64,000 nt of DNA from Marthasterias glacialis (GCA_911728455.2 OU452222.1:18424559-18488558), one strand, 5' to 3'; shown: positions 1-11,340, counted from the stretch's first letter. Notes: generated by a model not told the origin, from the sequence alone. Numbers and translations are program-made.

Positions 1-3000
1 ACATGGTGGATGTCTTGTCCATGGTTCACGTCAAAAGATACACTCCTGTTCCGGCTCTCATATTCCAGGTACAAATGTGAATGTCGTTGCTTTTAAGACT
101 ATAAATAGAACCACAAAAAGCAAATAAATATGTAAAAAAAAAAGTATCCTGACGACGACTAGAACGTATATGAATATCCAACGTCCTCTTTCCAAACCCA
201 ACGCCTCTAATGAAGTGATTGTTACATGGTGTACTTGAAAGAATATTTAATTAAGTAAGTGACGTCATACGGCCAAACGCGGATTAGGGTGGTCATCAGC
301 ATTTACATCCAGTTGCGTTCTATACGTTAAATTATTTATTTGTTGCATTTTCAGACGCGTTAAAATGTGCGTTAATAAGTGGTTCCCTAAATAGTATTTA
401 CATCAAAAAATGCTGGTCCAGCCTGGGTGCAAGCGAAGCCACACTACCCGTTACCAACCCCTTGACGCATGTCAGTTATATACACCGCATTAGCTAGCAC
501 ACTAGCAAGGTTACTGGATACAGTATATCTGAAAAGGAGGGGGTTGGGGTTGGGAATTGTCCACCATGCAAAGCCTAAAATCCCACCTGGGTATAATATA
601 ATAAAATGTTCATCTGTTAAATGTTTTATTTTAAAAAGCTAATACAACTTTATTATGGTGTAAAACAAGCATGTTTTCATACCATTCAAACAATCGAGGC
701 TGGAAGGGCAAATTAGGCTGACTCCTTTGAAGTACAATGAGAATAGTATAAGTAAATGCTATAAGAAAAGGGAAACACGACGAAGGCAGTGATGGTTGAT
801 AAGAAAAAAAAGTATAGATAAAGCTTCAGTTTGACTGCATTTCTTGACTTGGTTATTTTACAGGCAGCCATTGCACTTCTTATGATCATCCCCGGAGACT
901 TTGACTCTCTTGTCAATTACTTCAGCTTTACTGCTTGGCTTTTTTATGGAGCTACTGTCTTAGCTCTACTCATCTTGCGTTATAAACGTCCGGACGTACA
1001 TCGCCCTATCAAGGTAAAGTGACTGACTCAACTCTTATCTTAAATTACAAGCTATACTCAAGAGTTGTAGGCCTACCAATCCATTGACCCAATGAGAGTC
1101 AAGCACTCATGCGTCCTGTGCATGTACCCATCTTGATCCGAATTTAATCAATCAACTATAGCATCACGATAAACTAGTAGTTTATCGTGATGCTAGTTGA
1201 TTGATTGACTGACTCTAGTGAAGTCGAAGCACATTCTTCAAGTAGCCTCCACTGATACTCATTCTGATCTTGTCGTTGTGTATTTCTGTCCCGTCTTTGG
1301 CACTGCGTCCAGTGTATGTACCCACCTTGATCCGAATTAGTTTACTGTGATCCTGGGGTGATTGATTGACTCCAGTGAAGTCGAAGTACATTCTCCAAGT
1401 GATACTCATTCTGATTCTGCCGTTGTTATTTACGTCAGTCTGTCCTGTCTGTGACTCTTTCTGAGTCAGACTAACTCTGGTGTAGTCATTGTAAACATTT
1501 CGTATAACCTAAGCCCATAGTGATCCCTATAATCATCTTGATTGCATCAGTCTATCCCAGGCCGTATCCGAATTGGCGGCTACGACTACGGCTACGGCTG
1601 TTACTAAGCTCCTCATTGACTCTTGACTTTTATTGACTCTGTTTGCGTCATATTGACTCGTATGTAGTCATTTTAAACCTCCGTTATAAACCCTCCTTTT
1701 TTTAGGTACCCATCGTCATCCCTATAATCGTCTTGATCGCTTCGGTCTATCTTGTCATCGCACCCATCATTGATGAACCAGCCCTGGAGTACCTCTTCGC
1801 GTTCCTCTTCATCTTGGCTGGTCTCATCTTCTACGTGCCGTTCGTCCACTACAAATTGGAACTGCCATTTATGAGTAAGTATATTGCTCTTGTAAATAAT
1901 GTTATTTTTTAAATTTTTTATTTATTTATTTTTTTTTAAAAATATTATCACACTTATTTTTCGCTTTTAACCAAAATGTTTTGAGAAGCCGAGCTGTACT
2001 CTTTGACAAAAATATAATAATACACGAGAGACATGAATGTAAAAAGGGTGTGGTCCCAAATGGACACATAGCCTTCAAACCTATTAAAATTGAATCAAAA
2101 GTGATTAAAAAAAATACATTTGCCTCTGGAAATAAAACCAGCGGAACCACACTCTACATGGAAACATACGGTCCACCATTTTGTGGAGTCAAAAATTTGG
2201 TTATACAAAAAGGCGGACTACGTATTTTCAAGGTACATTTATGTGAATCATTATATCCTACTTTTAAAATATCTATTCAATCCATAGATATATATATATA
2301 AGAACTAGAGGGAGCACTTGCTATGTCACACACGGAACTCTGCTGACCCACCAAGGGCGAAAATCCCTATGGGTCAATTGCATACGAATGTCCACTTAGA
2401 AAATGTTTGTTCTGTAAACTGATGAGTGACCTGTGTAGTATGATTGGTCAGCGCCATTTTCTCAATGGTCAAAAAATGATTCATGTCTGGCAGTGTACCA
2501 TGGTCTCGTACGCACTCTCATTCTTCTTACACAGCTCTTTGATCCAATCAAGTTCCTTTTTGTAACAAAGGATTTCTATAGCCCAAAAGCGCCCAATCCG
2601 AGGCCTAGACCCATATTTATAAACTTAGGTGTCATAATGTAAGCTATTAGTTTGTCTTGTCTGATTGATTTGTCCTGTTTCCATTTATGGTACCTTGATT
2701 GTACGTTTGTCTGTCCATAGGCTAGGGCACAAAAGTGTTTCGCTTAAACTTTTACCTAAAATGTTGTCATTAATTTGCTATTTCTTATTAAATCGCTGTG
2801 TACAAAATATCTAGCAAGTTTCATACAAATGTATAACTTAGGTATGATTGTGCATATTGTAATGAATGACAGCATTGGAATGATTGCTATAGATGTTATG
2901 TTATGTTTTTCTTGGTTTTCTGTCTAAGTTGTATTACTTGTACTTGTTATGTATTAACGCTTTGAGCACTTTAGTTGACTTGTGTGCTTTGTAAGTTGCC

Positions 3001-3172
3001 ATTATCATTATTAAAAGAAAAAAAAGCCAAATATTTCACCAGTTGTTATAATTTTGTGGAATATAATGTCCGATCTTTCTCTTCACCAGAGCACATAACA
3101 GTCTTCTGTCAACTGTTGATGGAGGTTGCGCCATCAAGCCATTTTAAAATCGAAGAAGTTGAAGCTGCTTGA
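1..3172 (+). CDS. SLC7A9: b(0,+)-type amino acid transporter, 3' part (SLC7A9-like), spliced, partial at left edge
   Basis: Last part of a heteromeric amino acid transporter light chain of the APC superfamily. In this family SLC7A9 pairs with SLC3A1 and exchanges cystine and dibasic for neutral amino acids at the plasma membrane. Coding exons read from the sequence: 1-68 (5' end outside the window), 864-1013, 1706-1874 and 3090-3172 (TGA stop at 3170-3172). All introns are GT-AG and the phases fit (0, 0, 1). The exons give four hydrophobic stretches, corresponding to about the last four helices of the 12-helix family. Motifs shared with human SLC7A9 from memory are IIPGD followed by a NYFSF/AWLFYG block, RPIKVP at the exon 2/3 junction, FVHYK, and QLLMEV near the C-terminus. 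The tail is short, as in b(0,+)AT and unlike y+LAT proteins. Assignment to SLC7 is firm; orthology to SLC7A9 rather than a lineage-specific paralogue is inference. Confidence 0.88.
1100..1705 (+). repeat. Degenerate tandem repeat in intron 2 with a partial copy of exon 3
   Basis: Sequence around 1110-1140, 1210-1330 and 1360-1440 repeats recognisable phrases such as CTTGATCCGAATT and CAGTGAAGTCGAAG. A further copy, 1482-1560, resembles 1664-1756, the intron end and start of exon 3: the stretch from 1513 parallels the exon from 1709 and would encode a similar PIVIPII-like peptide. It lacks the pyrimidine tract before its AG and ends in unrelated sequence, so it looks like a dead partial exon duplication offset by about 182-196 bp. 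Confidence 0.6.
1146..1206. repeat. Near-perfect hairpin in intron 2 of the transporter gene
   Basis: Arms 1146-1156 plus 1159-1175 pair with 1179-1195 plus 1196-1206. This gives a 28-bp stem with one 2-nt bulge (1157-1158) and a 3-nt loop (1176-1178). The inner 17 bp (TAGCATCACGATAAACT) are perfect. It sits in a degenerate repeat area of the intron; no function is evident. Confidence 0.8.
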
Positions 3173-3261
3173 TCGACACAAACTGGTGTTTTCTTTATAG
3201 GGGTGTTCACAAGTTGACAAGCTTGTCTTAAGATCTACGACGTCCCGAAAGGAACATATTT

Positions 3262-3267
3262 ATTAAA
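3262..3267 (+). terminator. Possible poly(A) signal of the transporter gene (ATTAAA)
   Basis: ATTAAA, the common variant of AATAAA, lies 90 bases after the stop codon. No canonical AATAAA was seen closer to the stop. This is a positional inference only; another ATTAAA occurs near 3428. Confidence 0.3.
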
Positions 3268-3429
3268 ACAAAACCCGTTTACAAAACCTCTACAAATCAA
3301 GCCAAATTTCATGAAGCTGTTCAGCGGAAAAAAGGGTACTTAGAAATTTTTTTTTCTGCGAAGCAAAGTTCCATGAGCGTAGGATTTGAGGGCTATAATA
3401 ATTCGAAGCCACTATTATTATATTATTAT

Positions 3430-3740
3430 TAAACCAGTCATAAACAATACACATTAACATGGTATGTTGGCTGGTAGCCTGTTTCCGCTAAGCACTATTT
3501 CTTGCTAAACAGCTTTATGAAATTTGGCCCTAGTGCTTTTTTTAAACCTAAAAATCTTTTTGTTTGTTTGTTTGTTTGTTTGTTTGTTTGTTTGTTTGTT
3601 TGTTTGTTTGTTTGTTTGTTTGTTTGTTTGTTTTTACTGAGAAAAGAAAGAAAAAAGAGACTTTGAAGACAGCTGGTGTCCGTCATTTTATTGTTTTAAC
3701 ATTGTAACATTCACATGCAAACATTATTTTACAGACAGAT
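3430..3740. repeat. Interspersed repeat, part 1 (paired with 8497-8760)
   Basis: Shares phrases in the same order with 8497-8760: AACCAGTCA.AAACAATA, GTATGTTGGCTGGT, TTGGCCCT, TTGAAGAC, and TTTTAACATTGTAACAT. The copies are clearly diverged. A (TTTG)n run at 3558-3632 lies inside this copy and is absent from the other. Confidence 0.6.
3558..3632. repeat. (TTTG)n microsatellite
   Basis: About 18 uninterrupted TTTG units. The minus strand reads as a poly(NKQT) peptide, which is a repeat artefact and not a gene. Confidence 0.95.
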
Positions 3741-4004
3741 ACACGTTTAATATGACTGTCTCTCACGTCGATATACCATGCCCGATATGTGGCAGAGGGA
3801 GGTCCCCCAAATGTTCCCATTCTCTAACACGCTCTTCCCCGCTTGTACAGAAGGACCCCCCTAAAATCTTCAAGAGAATTACAGACATTTCCAGAACACA
3901 GTGAAGACACAATAGGAGGGGGGGTACACCCTGCCACATTTCGAGCGCCAAATTCACGTCGCATGTTGACATTTTTGTGTTGCTTACCAAACTAAGACGC
4001 TTAA

Positions 4005-4524
4005 AGGTTCACTGAAATACAAAGTATTTATGCTTTTATGTTACACCTTATGATTTGTATAAAACGATTCGCAATGTAAGAAATAATTGTTTGCATTCCT
4101 GTGTATTTTTCGCATAATTTGTTTTCTTTAAAAAATAAGTCTTCAGGAACGCCCACAAAAATAGGTCACTTGCTAACATGGCTTGATTCTCAACGTGATA
4201 TCACATGCATTACATAATGTTTCCTGAGCTATTCCACAAAACAATTGTTCTGGCATTGGGTCTGTCAAAGGAATGACAAATATGTGTTCTTCTGTTAACA
4301 AATTCATTCTTGGTTGTAACGCATGTGATTTCACGTTGAGAATCCAGTCATTGTTAGCAAGTGAACTATTTTTGTGGGCGTTCCTGAAGACTGTTATTTT
4401 TTAAAGAAAACAAATTATGCAAAAATACATAGGAATGCAAAAAATGATTTCTTACAAGTGAATCGTTTTATAAAAATTATTATAAGGTGTAACATAAGAG
4501 CATGAATACTTTTTATGTGAACCT
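4005..4524. mobile_element. Foldback MITE, family A copy 1, flanked by TTAA
   Basis: A 520-bp element whose left half (AGGTTCACTGAAATAC...) is repeated inverted in the right half (...GTGAACCT), so nearly the whole element can fold back. TTAA lies at both ends (4001-4004 and 4525-4528), the pattern of a TTAA target duplication used by piggyBac-like and some other DNA transposons. No coding capacity is seen. A second full copy is at 6647-7171 with its centre in the opposite orientation, and a fragment is at 8296-8496. Confidence 0.8.
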
Positions 4525-4528
4525 TTAA

Positions 4529-5509
4529 TTGGGGTTAAAATGCATTACAGGTGAAGCCAACCGAAACATCAGCCCTAAACTATTTTGTTTGTATTGTATA
4601 TGGTTTTCTTTAAAATATTATCTGTTGAATATGTGACATGAATGCCTCGTGACGTCAACGACTCCAACAAGAGTTGTAAAGCCCCCCAACCTCAAAGTCA
4701 TGCACTAGTCAGAAATGGTTGAATGGCACTAAAAGTGAAGCCAACGGGAACATCAGCCATGTTATGAGTGTGAAGTCGTGCCTTAAACATTGAATAGGAC
4801 CATAGGTGTTCTTTGGAGGCTCTTGTTCTCATCTATTTGTAGACACAGTTTTTAGTTTCGGCGGGAAGTGCCTGGGGCTGGCGTGGAGGGTCACATTTTA
4901 TACAAAATGTTGAAAATGTTTCTGTAGCTGGTGTGTAAATATTTTCTCTCAGACTGTCCTGACTGTTGACAGTCATTGTTGCTTTATACTGGATTGGAGG
5001 AGTCTGATGATGGATCGTAAGAGTTGGAGATGGACAGTAGAGGGAGAAATGCTGTAAATTACAGGGGCCCGTATGGCCGTTTTTGATAGGGTTGGGATCA
5101 GAACAAAAAGCTGCACTGACGAACAGAATGTTTGTTCTCTTCTCATGAATCAATTTCTTTCAGTATTTATGCAGCTTTTCAGTTGATCAGCTGATGTCCT
5201 CGTTTCGGGTTATTTGACTGTGCCATTGACAATTGAAAAAGCACAGTACAAAATCTTGCTTTGACTGGCATAGTCCTCCTTTTTGACAAACTCCAGGTGC
5301 AAGACCTTGTAGTATACACTAATTTGCTTCTACTGCAATGTGTTGCCCGTTTTTAAATATGTTCATGATTACTGCGGTTGGTTGTGGACAATGGGGTGGG
5401 ATGGTTGCCTATGGGGTTGTAATTATTTTATTATCAAACCGTTTTGGTAATTTGTGTGTTTATTAGGTAATGTAGAATCTAAGTATTATATAATCTTTTT
5501 CAAGATTCA
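4529..5509. other. Intergenic, no gene seen
   Basis: No convincing gene or repeat family recognised. A minus-strand frame at 4833-5153 has no recognisable domain and is probably chance. Confidence 0.5.
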
Positions 5510-6040
5510 ACATTCAACCCTTTTCCGAGATGAAATTGCAATTATGAGTCATTTTTCGAAAACGAGGTTGAATTAAAAAACAAATGAAACTTAGCTCGTA
5601 AATATCTGATGAATATTAATATCTCAATGTTATTTGAAGTTTGCAGTGTTACTTTTTAATAACAAGATATACATATTTAAAAAAATATATAGTAACATTT
5701 ATAAACTTTGTAAACAAAATATTTTGGTTATTTCCAGAACTTTTCATAATTATTAGATATTGTTTTATGAATATTTTTACTCGTAAATAAACTGCTATCT
5801 CATAATGGTTAAGAGGTTTATATTTTGAAAGAGAATTTTTAATGATATCAAGGTGTATTTAAAAATCTTATTTCAATATAATTATGAAAAGATATACAAA
5901 TGTAAAATATTGGGGCCCAGCAAAATTATCGATTAAATATCAGTATAACATAATCTCGTTATCGTTATAGCAGCCATCTTGACAATGAAATGGTCTGGTG
6001 CCTTATTGTGAGCATCAGTAGTTTTCATTCTATTGAGGGG
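5510..6040. repeat. Diverged duplicated segment (paired with 8790-9300)
   Basis: Collinear with 8790-9300 through phrases such as GGTTAAGAGGTTTA, AATATCAGTA.AACATA, GTCTGGTGC and GTGAGCATCAGTA. Both copies are AT-rich and non-coding. Confidence 0.6.
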
Positions 6041-6358
6041 TGAACCGCCACAAAGATGGTCCCTGGATGTCAACCCTTTCAGAAAAGAGCCTCTGTCCAA
6101 TAAAGGAGGCGTGGCGACAATACCGGTCGCATTCCAGTTATCGAAAGAATGAATTCTACTGATGTGTGGGTGTGTGGCAGTCTGATGCTAGTCTGTGTTG
6201 CGTTACGAGAACCATTACGAGTGCATTTTTGTGTAATCGGTATTTTCTGCGTACGTTTAAACTGATGACCTCAAAGTAAAGGATGATGTCACATTCATGT
6301 TTAATATTCAACTATTCAACTTTTCAATTGGTGGCGCTGTTCTAGCTGCGACATCGTC

Positions 6359-6457
6359 ATGTTTGGGCTCCCGTTCTATGTATGTTTTGTTTTTTGTCTG
6401 ACTGTTATCGCCAATCTGCTTGTTCTTCAATGTCTTCGTGATGATTTGCTGACCCAA
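6359..6457 (+). other. Possible first coding exon (signal peptide) of an unknown gene
   Basis: An ATG opens 33 codons that end, in phase 0, exactly at a consensus donor (CAA then GTGAGT at 6458). The peptide is strongly hydrophobic (MFGLPFYVCFVFCLTVIA...) and looks like a secretory signal. No downstream partner exon was recognised on the + strand before 16 kb. It may be chance. Confidence 0.2.
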
Positions 6458-6544
6458 GTGAGTAATAACTTGAGCTGTTCAACTAACTTATTTACCAGAA
6501 ATGGAGGCCTTTTCAAATATACCGCACATGATACAGTACTCTTA

Positions 6545-6560
6545 GGGGGGGGGGGGGGGT
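6545..6560 (+). repeat. Poly-G tract
   Basis: A run of about 14 or more G. Similar runs recur near 11969, 12904, 15847, 21650, 24910, 30245, 37210, 39964, 40077 (C) and 62118. Confidence 0.9.
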
Positions 6561-6646
6561 GAGGTGGCGTTGCTACACACATACCAGTAATGCATTATTC
6601 GGACGTTATGGTTACTTATGTAGTACATGTACCAAGGCCAGCTTAA

Positions 6647-7171
6647 AGGTTCACTGAAATAAAAAGTATTCATGCTTTTATGTTACACCTTATAATTTTT
6701 ATAAAACGATTCACTGGTAAGAAATCATTTTTTGCATTCCTGTGTATTTTTGCATAATTTGTTTTCTTTTAAAAAAATAAGTCTTCAGGAACGCCCACAA
6801 AAATAGGTCACTTGCTAACAATGGCTGGATTCTCAACGTGACATCACATGCATTACAACCAAGAATGAATTTGTTATTATAGAAGAACACATTTGTCATT
6901 CCTTTGGCAGACCCAATCCCAGAACAATTGTTTTGTGGAATAGCTCAGGAAACATTATGTAATGCATGTGATGTCACGTTGAGAATCAAGCCATGTTAGC
7001 AAGTGACCTATTTTTGTGAGCGTTCCTGAAGACTGTTATTTTTTTAAAGAAAACAAATTATGCGAAAAATACACAGGAATGCAAACAATTATTTCTTACA
7101 TATATGAATCGTTTTATACAAATCACGAGGTGTAACATAAAAACATTAATACTTTGTATTTCAGTGAGCCT
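6647..7171. mobile_element. Foldback MITE, family A copy 2, flanked by TTAA
   Basis: Second 525-bp copy of the element at 4005-4524, with TTAA at 6643-6646 and 7172-7175 and the same inverted ends. Its asymmetric centre is the reverse complement of copy 1, so the two elements are in opposite orientation. The ends differ by a few substitutions, so neither insertion is very recent. Confidence 0.8.
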
Positions 7172-7289
7172 TTAACAGCCAATCATGCCTCAATCGAGCG
7201 TCCCCCTTTTGTCTACGATGTGGAACAGCTACTTGCCTACAAATGATGCACTACAGGTATTATTTCTCAGTCTGGTTTTATGTACCATT

Positions 7290-8235
7290 GATCAATGTTG
7301 GGCATTGGCAAATCACGGCAACAGCCCAGGCGTAAACGCGGTCGCCGTGGAGGAAGACATTTAAGGAGACCAATATCCGCATTACAGATAATCCTGACAA
7401 TGCAAAACAAAGATATGCACGTGCATTTCCCGATAACATTGTTAACATTACCAGAAATGCAAATTCCACCCAATCAGTGCAGCTCCCCGCGGTATTCATG
7501 ACGAATGCCCAGTCTGTATTAAACAAGTTTGACGAACTTGACATCATTTTCCGCAAGGAGCAGGTAGTAGACATAGGCATTATTACTAAATCGTGGTTTA
7601 CCCCCCGGTATGCATCAAAACGAACTTAACATCGAAGGGTACTCTATGCTCTCCAAGTGTAGAGACGTTCGACGTGGAGGTGGAGTCGCAATTTATATCG
7701 AGAAAAACGATCCCAGTCAAATCTGTTAATGTAGTGGTTCCTAATGAACTAGAATGTGTATGGGTTCTCATAAGACCGAATCGCCCACCTAGAGGGAAAT
7801 CTGCTATAGCGGTTTGTGCTGTGTGTATTACAACTGGTTCTCCATTGCAACAAATGCTTGAGAGTCACCTGTAACAGACAATGGACCAGTAATACGCACA
7901 CGGTATCCTGAGATCTGCAGCTGGTTCTGTAACCTCGGTGATTTTAACAGAATGAACGTTAACTCTATTTATTCAAAGGGAATGGACTGAAGCAAATCGT
8001 TTAATTCCCTACACTTGCCAATGCCACGTCGGATCTCATTATTACTAATCTATCAGACCATTATACATCTCCGTCGGCGTTGTCTCCAATTGGCAAAAGT
8101 GACCACGTGTGTGTGATTTATCCTGCTTACTGCTACTTAATATTATTGTTTGCTCTACTCCATAGTTACATGTACTTGTCGTTATTTTTCATTGAAGTAT
8201 GGAAATAAATGTGAATTTGAATTGTATTGAATTGA
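7290..8235 (+). pseudogene. Decayed non-LTR retrotransposon (LINE), endonuclease region and 3' tail
   Basis: Fragments of an apurinic-type endonuclease domain are readable in three shifting frames. A block about 7500-7610 contains a ...DIGIITKSWF motif. Next is a GYSMLSKCR...RRGGGVAIYI block at about 7635-7710, the usual RGGGVAIY signature. An ...ECVWVLIRP block follows at about 7745-7790. Near 7935-8110 are GDFNRMNVNS, ATLDLIITNLSDHY and GKSDHVCV motifs. Frameshifts and stops interrupt it, and no reverse transcriptase follows. It ends in a TTGAATTG-type 3' tail at about 8215-8235. Endonuclease identity is firm from the motif order; the clade (CR1/L2-like) is a guess. Confidence 0.75.
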
Positions 8236-8295
8236 ATTTGGAAACCGCACTTCAGAATCCATAACAATTTGTCACCACTTCTCGCTTTGTACGAC

Positions 8296-8496
8296 CACTA
8301 CAAAACAATTGTTCTGGGATTGGGTCTGCCAAAGGAATGACAAATATGTGTTCTTCTATAATAACAAATTCATTCTTGGTTGTAATGCATGTGATGTCAC
8401 TTTGAAATCCAGCCATTGTTAGCAAGTGACCTATTTTTGTGGGCGTTTCTGAAAACTTATTTTTTAAAGAAAACAAATTATGCAAAAAATACACAA
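8296..8496. mobile_element. Foldback MITE family A, fragment
   Basis: Matches the centre and part of the right arm of the 4005-4524 element (ACAATTGTTCTGG.ATTGGG through GAAAACAAATTATGCAAAAA). Both outer ends are missing. Confidence 0.7.
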
Positions 8497-9300
8497 GCGA
8501 ACCAGTCACAAACAATATACGTAACAAAGTATGTTGGCTGGTGAGCTGTTTTCTACTAAGCAACATTTCCTAATATTAAATAAAATAATAAAAATTAAAG
8601 CTTAAATTAAAGTTGGCCCTGGTACTTTGTGTGTTTAAAAACGACTAATCCGTTTTTTTAAGAAAGGAAAGAAAAGGAGACCTTGAAGACGTGTGGTTAT
8701 TTTGTGGTTTTAACATTGTAACATACACGCTTTATTTACATACCCTGATATATAACATACCGCTGCATTGTTCGACAGCCTCTTTGGAGCGACATTACAA
8801 TTTTAAGCAATTTTTCGGAAATGAGGTTGAAAAATGTATGAGTTTGTTGTGAATAATACTAAGTGTGTAATATCTGTTGGCAGTTTGCAATGCTACTTAT
8901 AACTCAAGACACATATTTTGCAAAATATTTAGTGGCATAGTTTAAAATACAATATATTTTTTCTTGTATCTGGAACATTTCAGGTTTAATGTTTTATACA
9001 TATTTTCTATTCGTATATGACTTTTTATCTCGAACGGTTAAGAGGTTTACAAAAGAGAATTGTTGATGATGTTAAGGTATAGTGTATGGAAAATATCATT
9101 TTGTTTAGAAATGCTGAAACTAAAGACTTAAAATCCGATTTAGGCCGAAAAACTGTTTATGCCAAGAATATTGGCGGTTAAAATATCAGTAAAACATAGC
9201 ATCGTTGTGGCAGCAATCTTTACGACGAAATACAAATAGTCTGGTGCTTTTACTGTGAGCATCAGTACTTTTAATTCTATTGAACGAGGGAATGCGACAA
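8497..9300. repeat. Diverged duplicated segment (paired with 3430-3740 and 5510-6040)
   Basis: The two parts found 2 kb apart on the left are adjacent here. This suggests either an old repeat family or a local duplication whose left copy was later split by insertions, including a family A MITE. Confidence 0.55.
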
Positions 9301-9344
9301 GGACGGTTGCAGTATAAAAATTGTCCTTGTATTACGTTACGGTC

Positions 9345-9369
9345 GTATTTTTTTTTTTTTTTTTTTTTT
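9345..9369. repeat. Poly-T tract
   Basis: A run of about 22 T. It could be the tail of a retroposed sequence on the minus strand, but no body was recognised. Confidence 0.7.
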
Positions 9370-9884
9370 GCCCCTCAATGTTAACTGATGCTTAGGCGGC
9401 ATTAAGTTTTAGCCTAAACGAAACCCCGTGTTCTTTCCACAGTTATAAAAATCAAACTAAAATGATAAAAAGTTGATAAGTCTGTTGAGACGACTGGGGA
9501 AATGATGGAGATACCTGCCTATTAGATACTTAAGTTCAAACTGGTATTCTGAAAGAAATTCAGTCAAAACGGCATTGAATTTGACCTGATGACTGACGCA
9601 AAAATTCCTCTTTGTACATGTACAGACCCGTTTGTTGTCGATATCTGATGATGTCAAGTTCAAAAATTATGGTATGGCACGAACAAGTAAATATAACCCG
9701 GACGTCTCAGTACAGACAATGCACATCGGTGTATACCGGAGGGCGACGGTAAAAGTCCCGCTCTTTAATAATTATTTCATTTTTGATATTCACACAAAAA
9801 TCAAAAATGAGGAATTTTAAATTATACGAAAGACATTTTATTTTCGTATTTTTTTTTTTACTACTGGTGTATAACAACAAAGAA

Positions 9885-10165
9885 GAGGGGATCTATTTGG
9901 TCAGCCAAGTAGACCCCTGAAAGTGTTGTACAATGTTATCATCCCATCTTAACTCCTTAGGAGCATGCAGCACCGGCAGCCAAATGGGCACACTTGTTGC
10001 TCCTCATTCAAATCAACAATCTATGCCTTTGCATTTGCCCATTTTACTCCTGGGTGATGAGAAGCATTTAAGTGTCTTGCTCAAGGTCACAAGTTAGTGT
10101 CACGACCGGGAATCGAACCCGCACTCTGGTGTCTCACCCACCAGAACTCGGCCTTGATGCGCCAT
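9885..10165 (-). mobile_element. tRNA-derived SINE-like element
   Basis: Read on the minus strand, it contains a B-box-like GGGTTCGATTCCCGGTC within a tRNA-like head (10075-10165). The body follows with TTGAGCAAGACACTTAA, a phrase I know from SINEs of marine invertebrates. It is not a functional tRNA, because the cloverleaf is incomplete. The 3' boundary is approximate. Confidence 0.55.
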
Positions 10166-10639
10166 ATTCATAACCAGTTAATCTTTTTGAAATAATTTCT
10201 TCTTTAAATGACTTGAAATATTCTTTCCATTCACAACACTCGGAATGAACTGACCATACCGCTACATCATATGTTTCAGCAGATGCTACACGAATCGCAT
10301 TTCCTCCAGTGATGAGAATCGCTCATGTTTATCTAAATTGCTCATTAAAATCTATTTTTGAATATGGCTGCATTGGCGACTAAAACGAGGCAAGAAACTC
10401 CGTCACAGTGGTGTGCAGCCATGCATACAATCATTGGTTGTCTAAACATTTACGAAAGGAAGGATGACAAAACAAAATTGCATCAAAGAGTGACGCTTGT
10501 TTTTTTAAGGAGAAAAAATTCATTCACGCTCTAGTTTTTAATTAACACACCAAGGACCAACACGTGAAAACTTCATCACAATTAGTTGGCCACGTTGTTG
10601 AGAAAAAACATCTCGACGGGAGTTTTGTCAAGTACATAA

Positions 10640-10790
10640 AACATGTTTAGTTAATTTAGCAAATCTAAATAATGTTAAGATATCTGCTCTATGGTTGTGG
10701 GTTCAAATCTCACATAGGTAGTATGCCTATTGCTTTTTTCCCCCACAGGACTTGGGAAAGCATGTGTACATGTGTGCTTATCACAAACTG
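10640..10790 (+). repeat. tRNA-like relic with B-box, probably SINE-derived
   Basis: GTGGGTTCAAATCTCAC (10695-10711) forms a T-arm with a 5-bp stem (one G-T pair) and a 7-nt loop. No complete cloverleaf was found upstream, so it is read as a relic and not a tRNA gene. Confidence 0.35.
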
Positions 10791-10837
10791 GTGTAAAGGG
10801 TAAAACCAAAACAATAAGTCTTTATTCCCGATGCATT

Positions 10838-10975
10838 ATTGCAAGCAAACAAACAACCCAACAAATAAACAAACAAACAAACGAGCAAACATAAAACAAC
10901 ACCCCCCCCAAAAAAACAAACAAACAAACAAACAAACAAACAAACAAACAAACATACGAACAAACAAGCAAAACA
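10838..10975. repeat. (CAAA)n microsatellite, interrupted
   Basis: Many CAAA units, interrupted near 10880-10910. The Phe/Leu/Cys-rich and Lys/Gln/Thr-rich frames on both strands here are repeat artefacts. Confidence 0.9.
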
Positions 10976-11035
10976 AAAAAACCCTTTCTAGAATAAGGTA
11001 CCAGCCAAAATTCCATGGAACATGTACCATCTGTG

Positions 11036-11340
11036 ATCCTGCTGATTTTTGCTCAGCAGAAAGTGGTTAAGTACCACTGTCTGCTTAATAACACAAAATG
11101 CAACGACCGTGACCGGAAACCAACATTCTGACAACTACACCAGAACTTGAGCCAAGTCTGTGCCTACTTGACCACCTGGACACTAAATTCTAATGTTCAT
11201 ACGCCCGGTCTACGTAATCTTACAAGCACTGATGCCCAATTTCATAGAGTTACTTAAGCAAGACACTTGACCATAGTATTGCTTCGTCCTTCGGATGGGA
11301 TGTATAATACCGGAACGATTTATACACTTTTCGTTACGAG
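11036..11340 (+). mobile_element. SINE-like sequence
   Basis: Contains AAGCAAGACACTTGACC followed by TTCGTCCTTCGGATGGGA, a pairing common in marine invertebrate SINE bodies in my experience. Boundaries are uncertain and no intact tRNA head was seen. Confidence 0.4.

Noticed and set aside
3495..3686. Frame with a poly-NKQT run
   Set aside because: Translation of the (TTTG)n microsatellite.
7593..7874. 93-codon frame as a host gene
   Set aside because: It is part of a decayed LINE endonuclease that continues in other frames on both sides.
10781..11070. Overlapping Cys/Phe/Leu-rich and Lys/Gln/Thr-rich frames
   Set aside because: Produced by the (CAAA)n microsatellite read in several frames.
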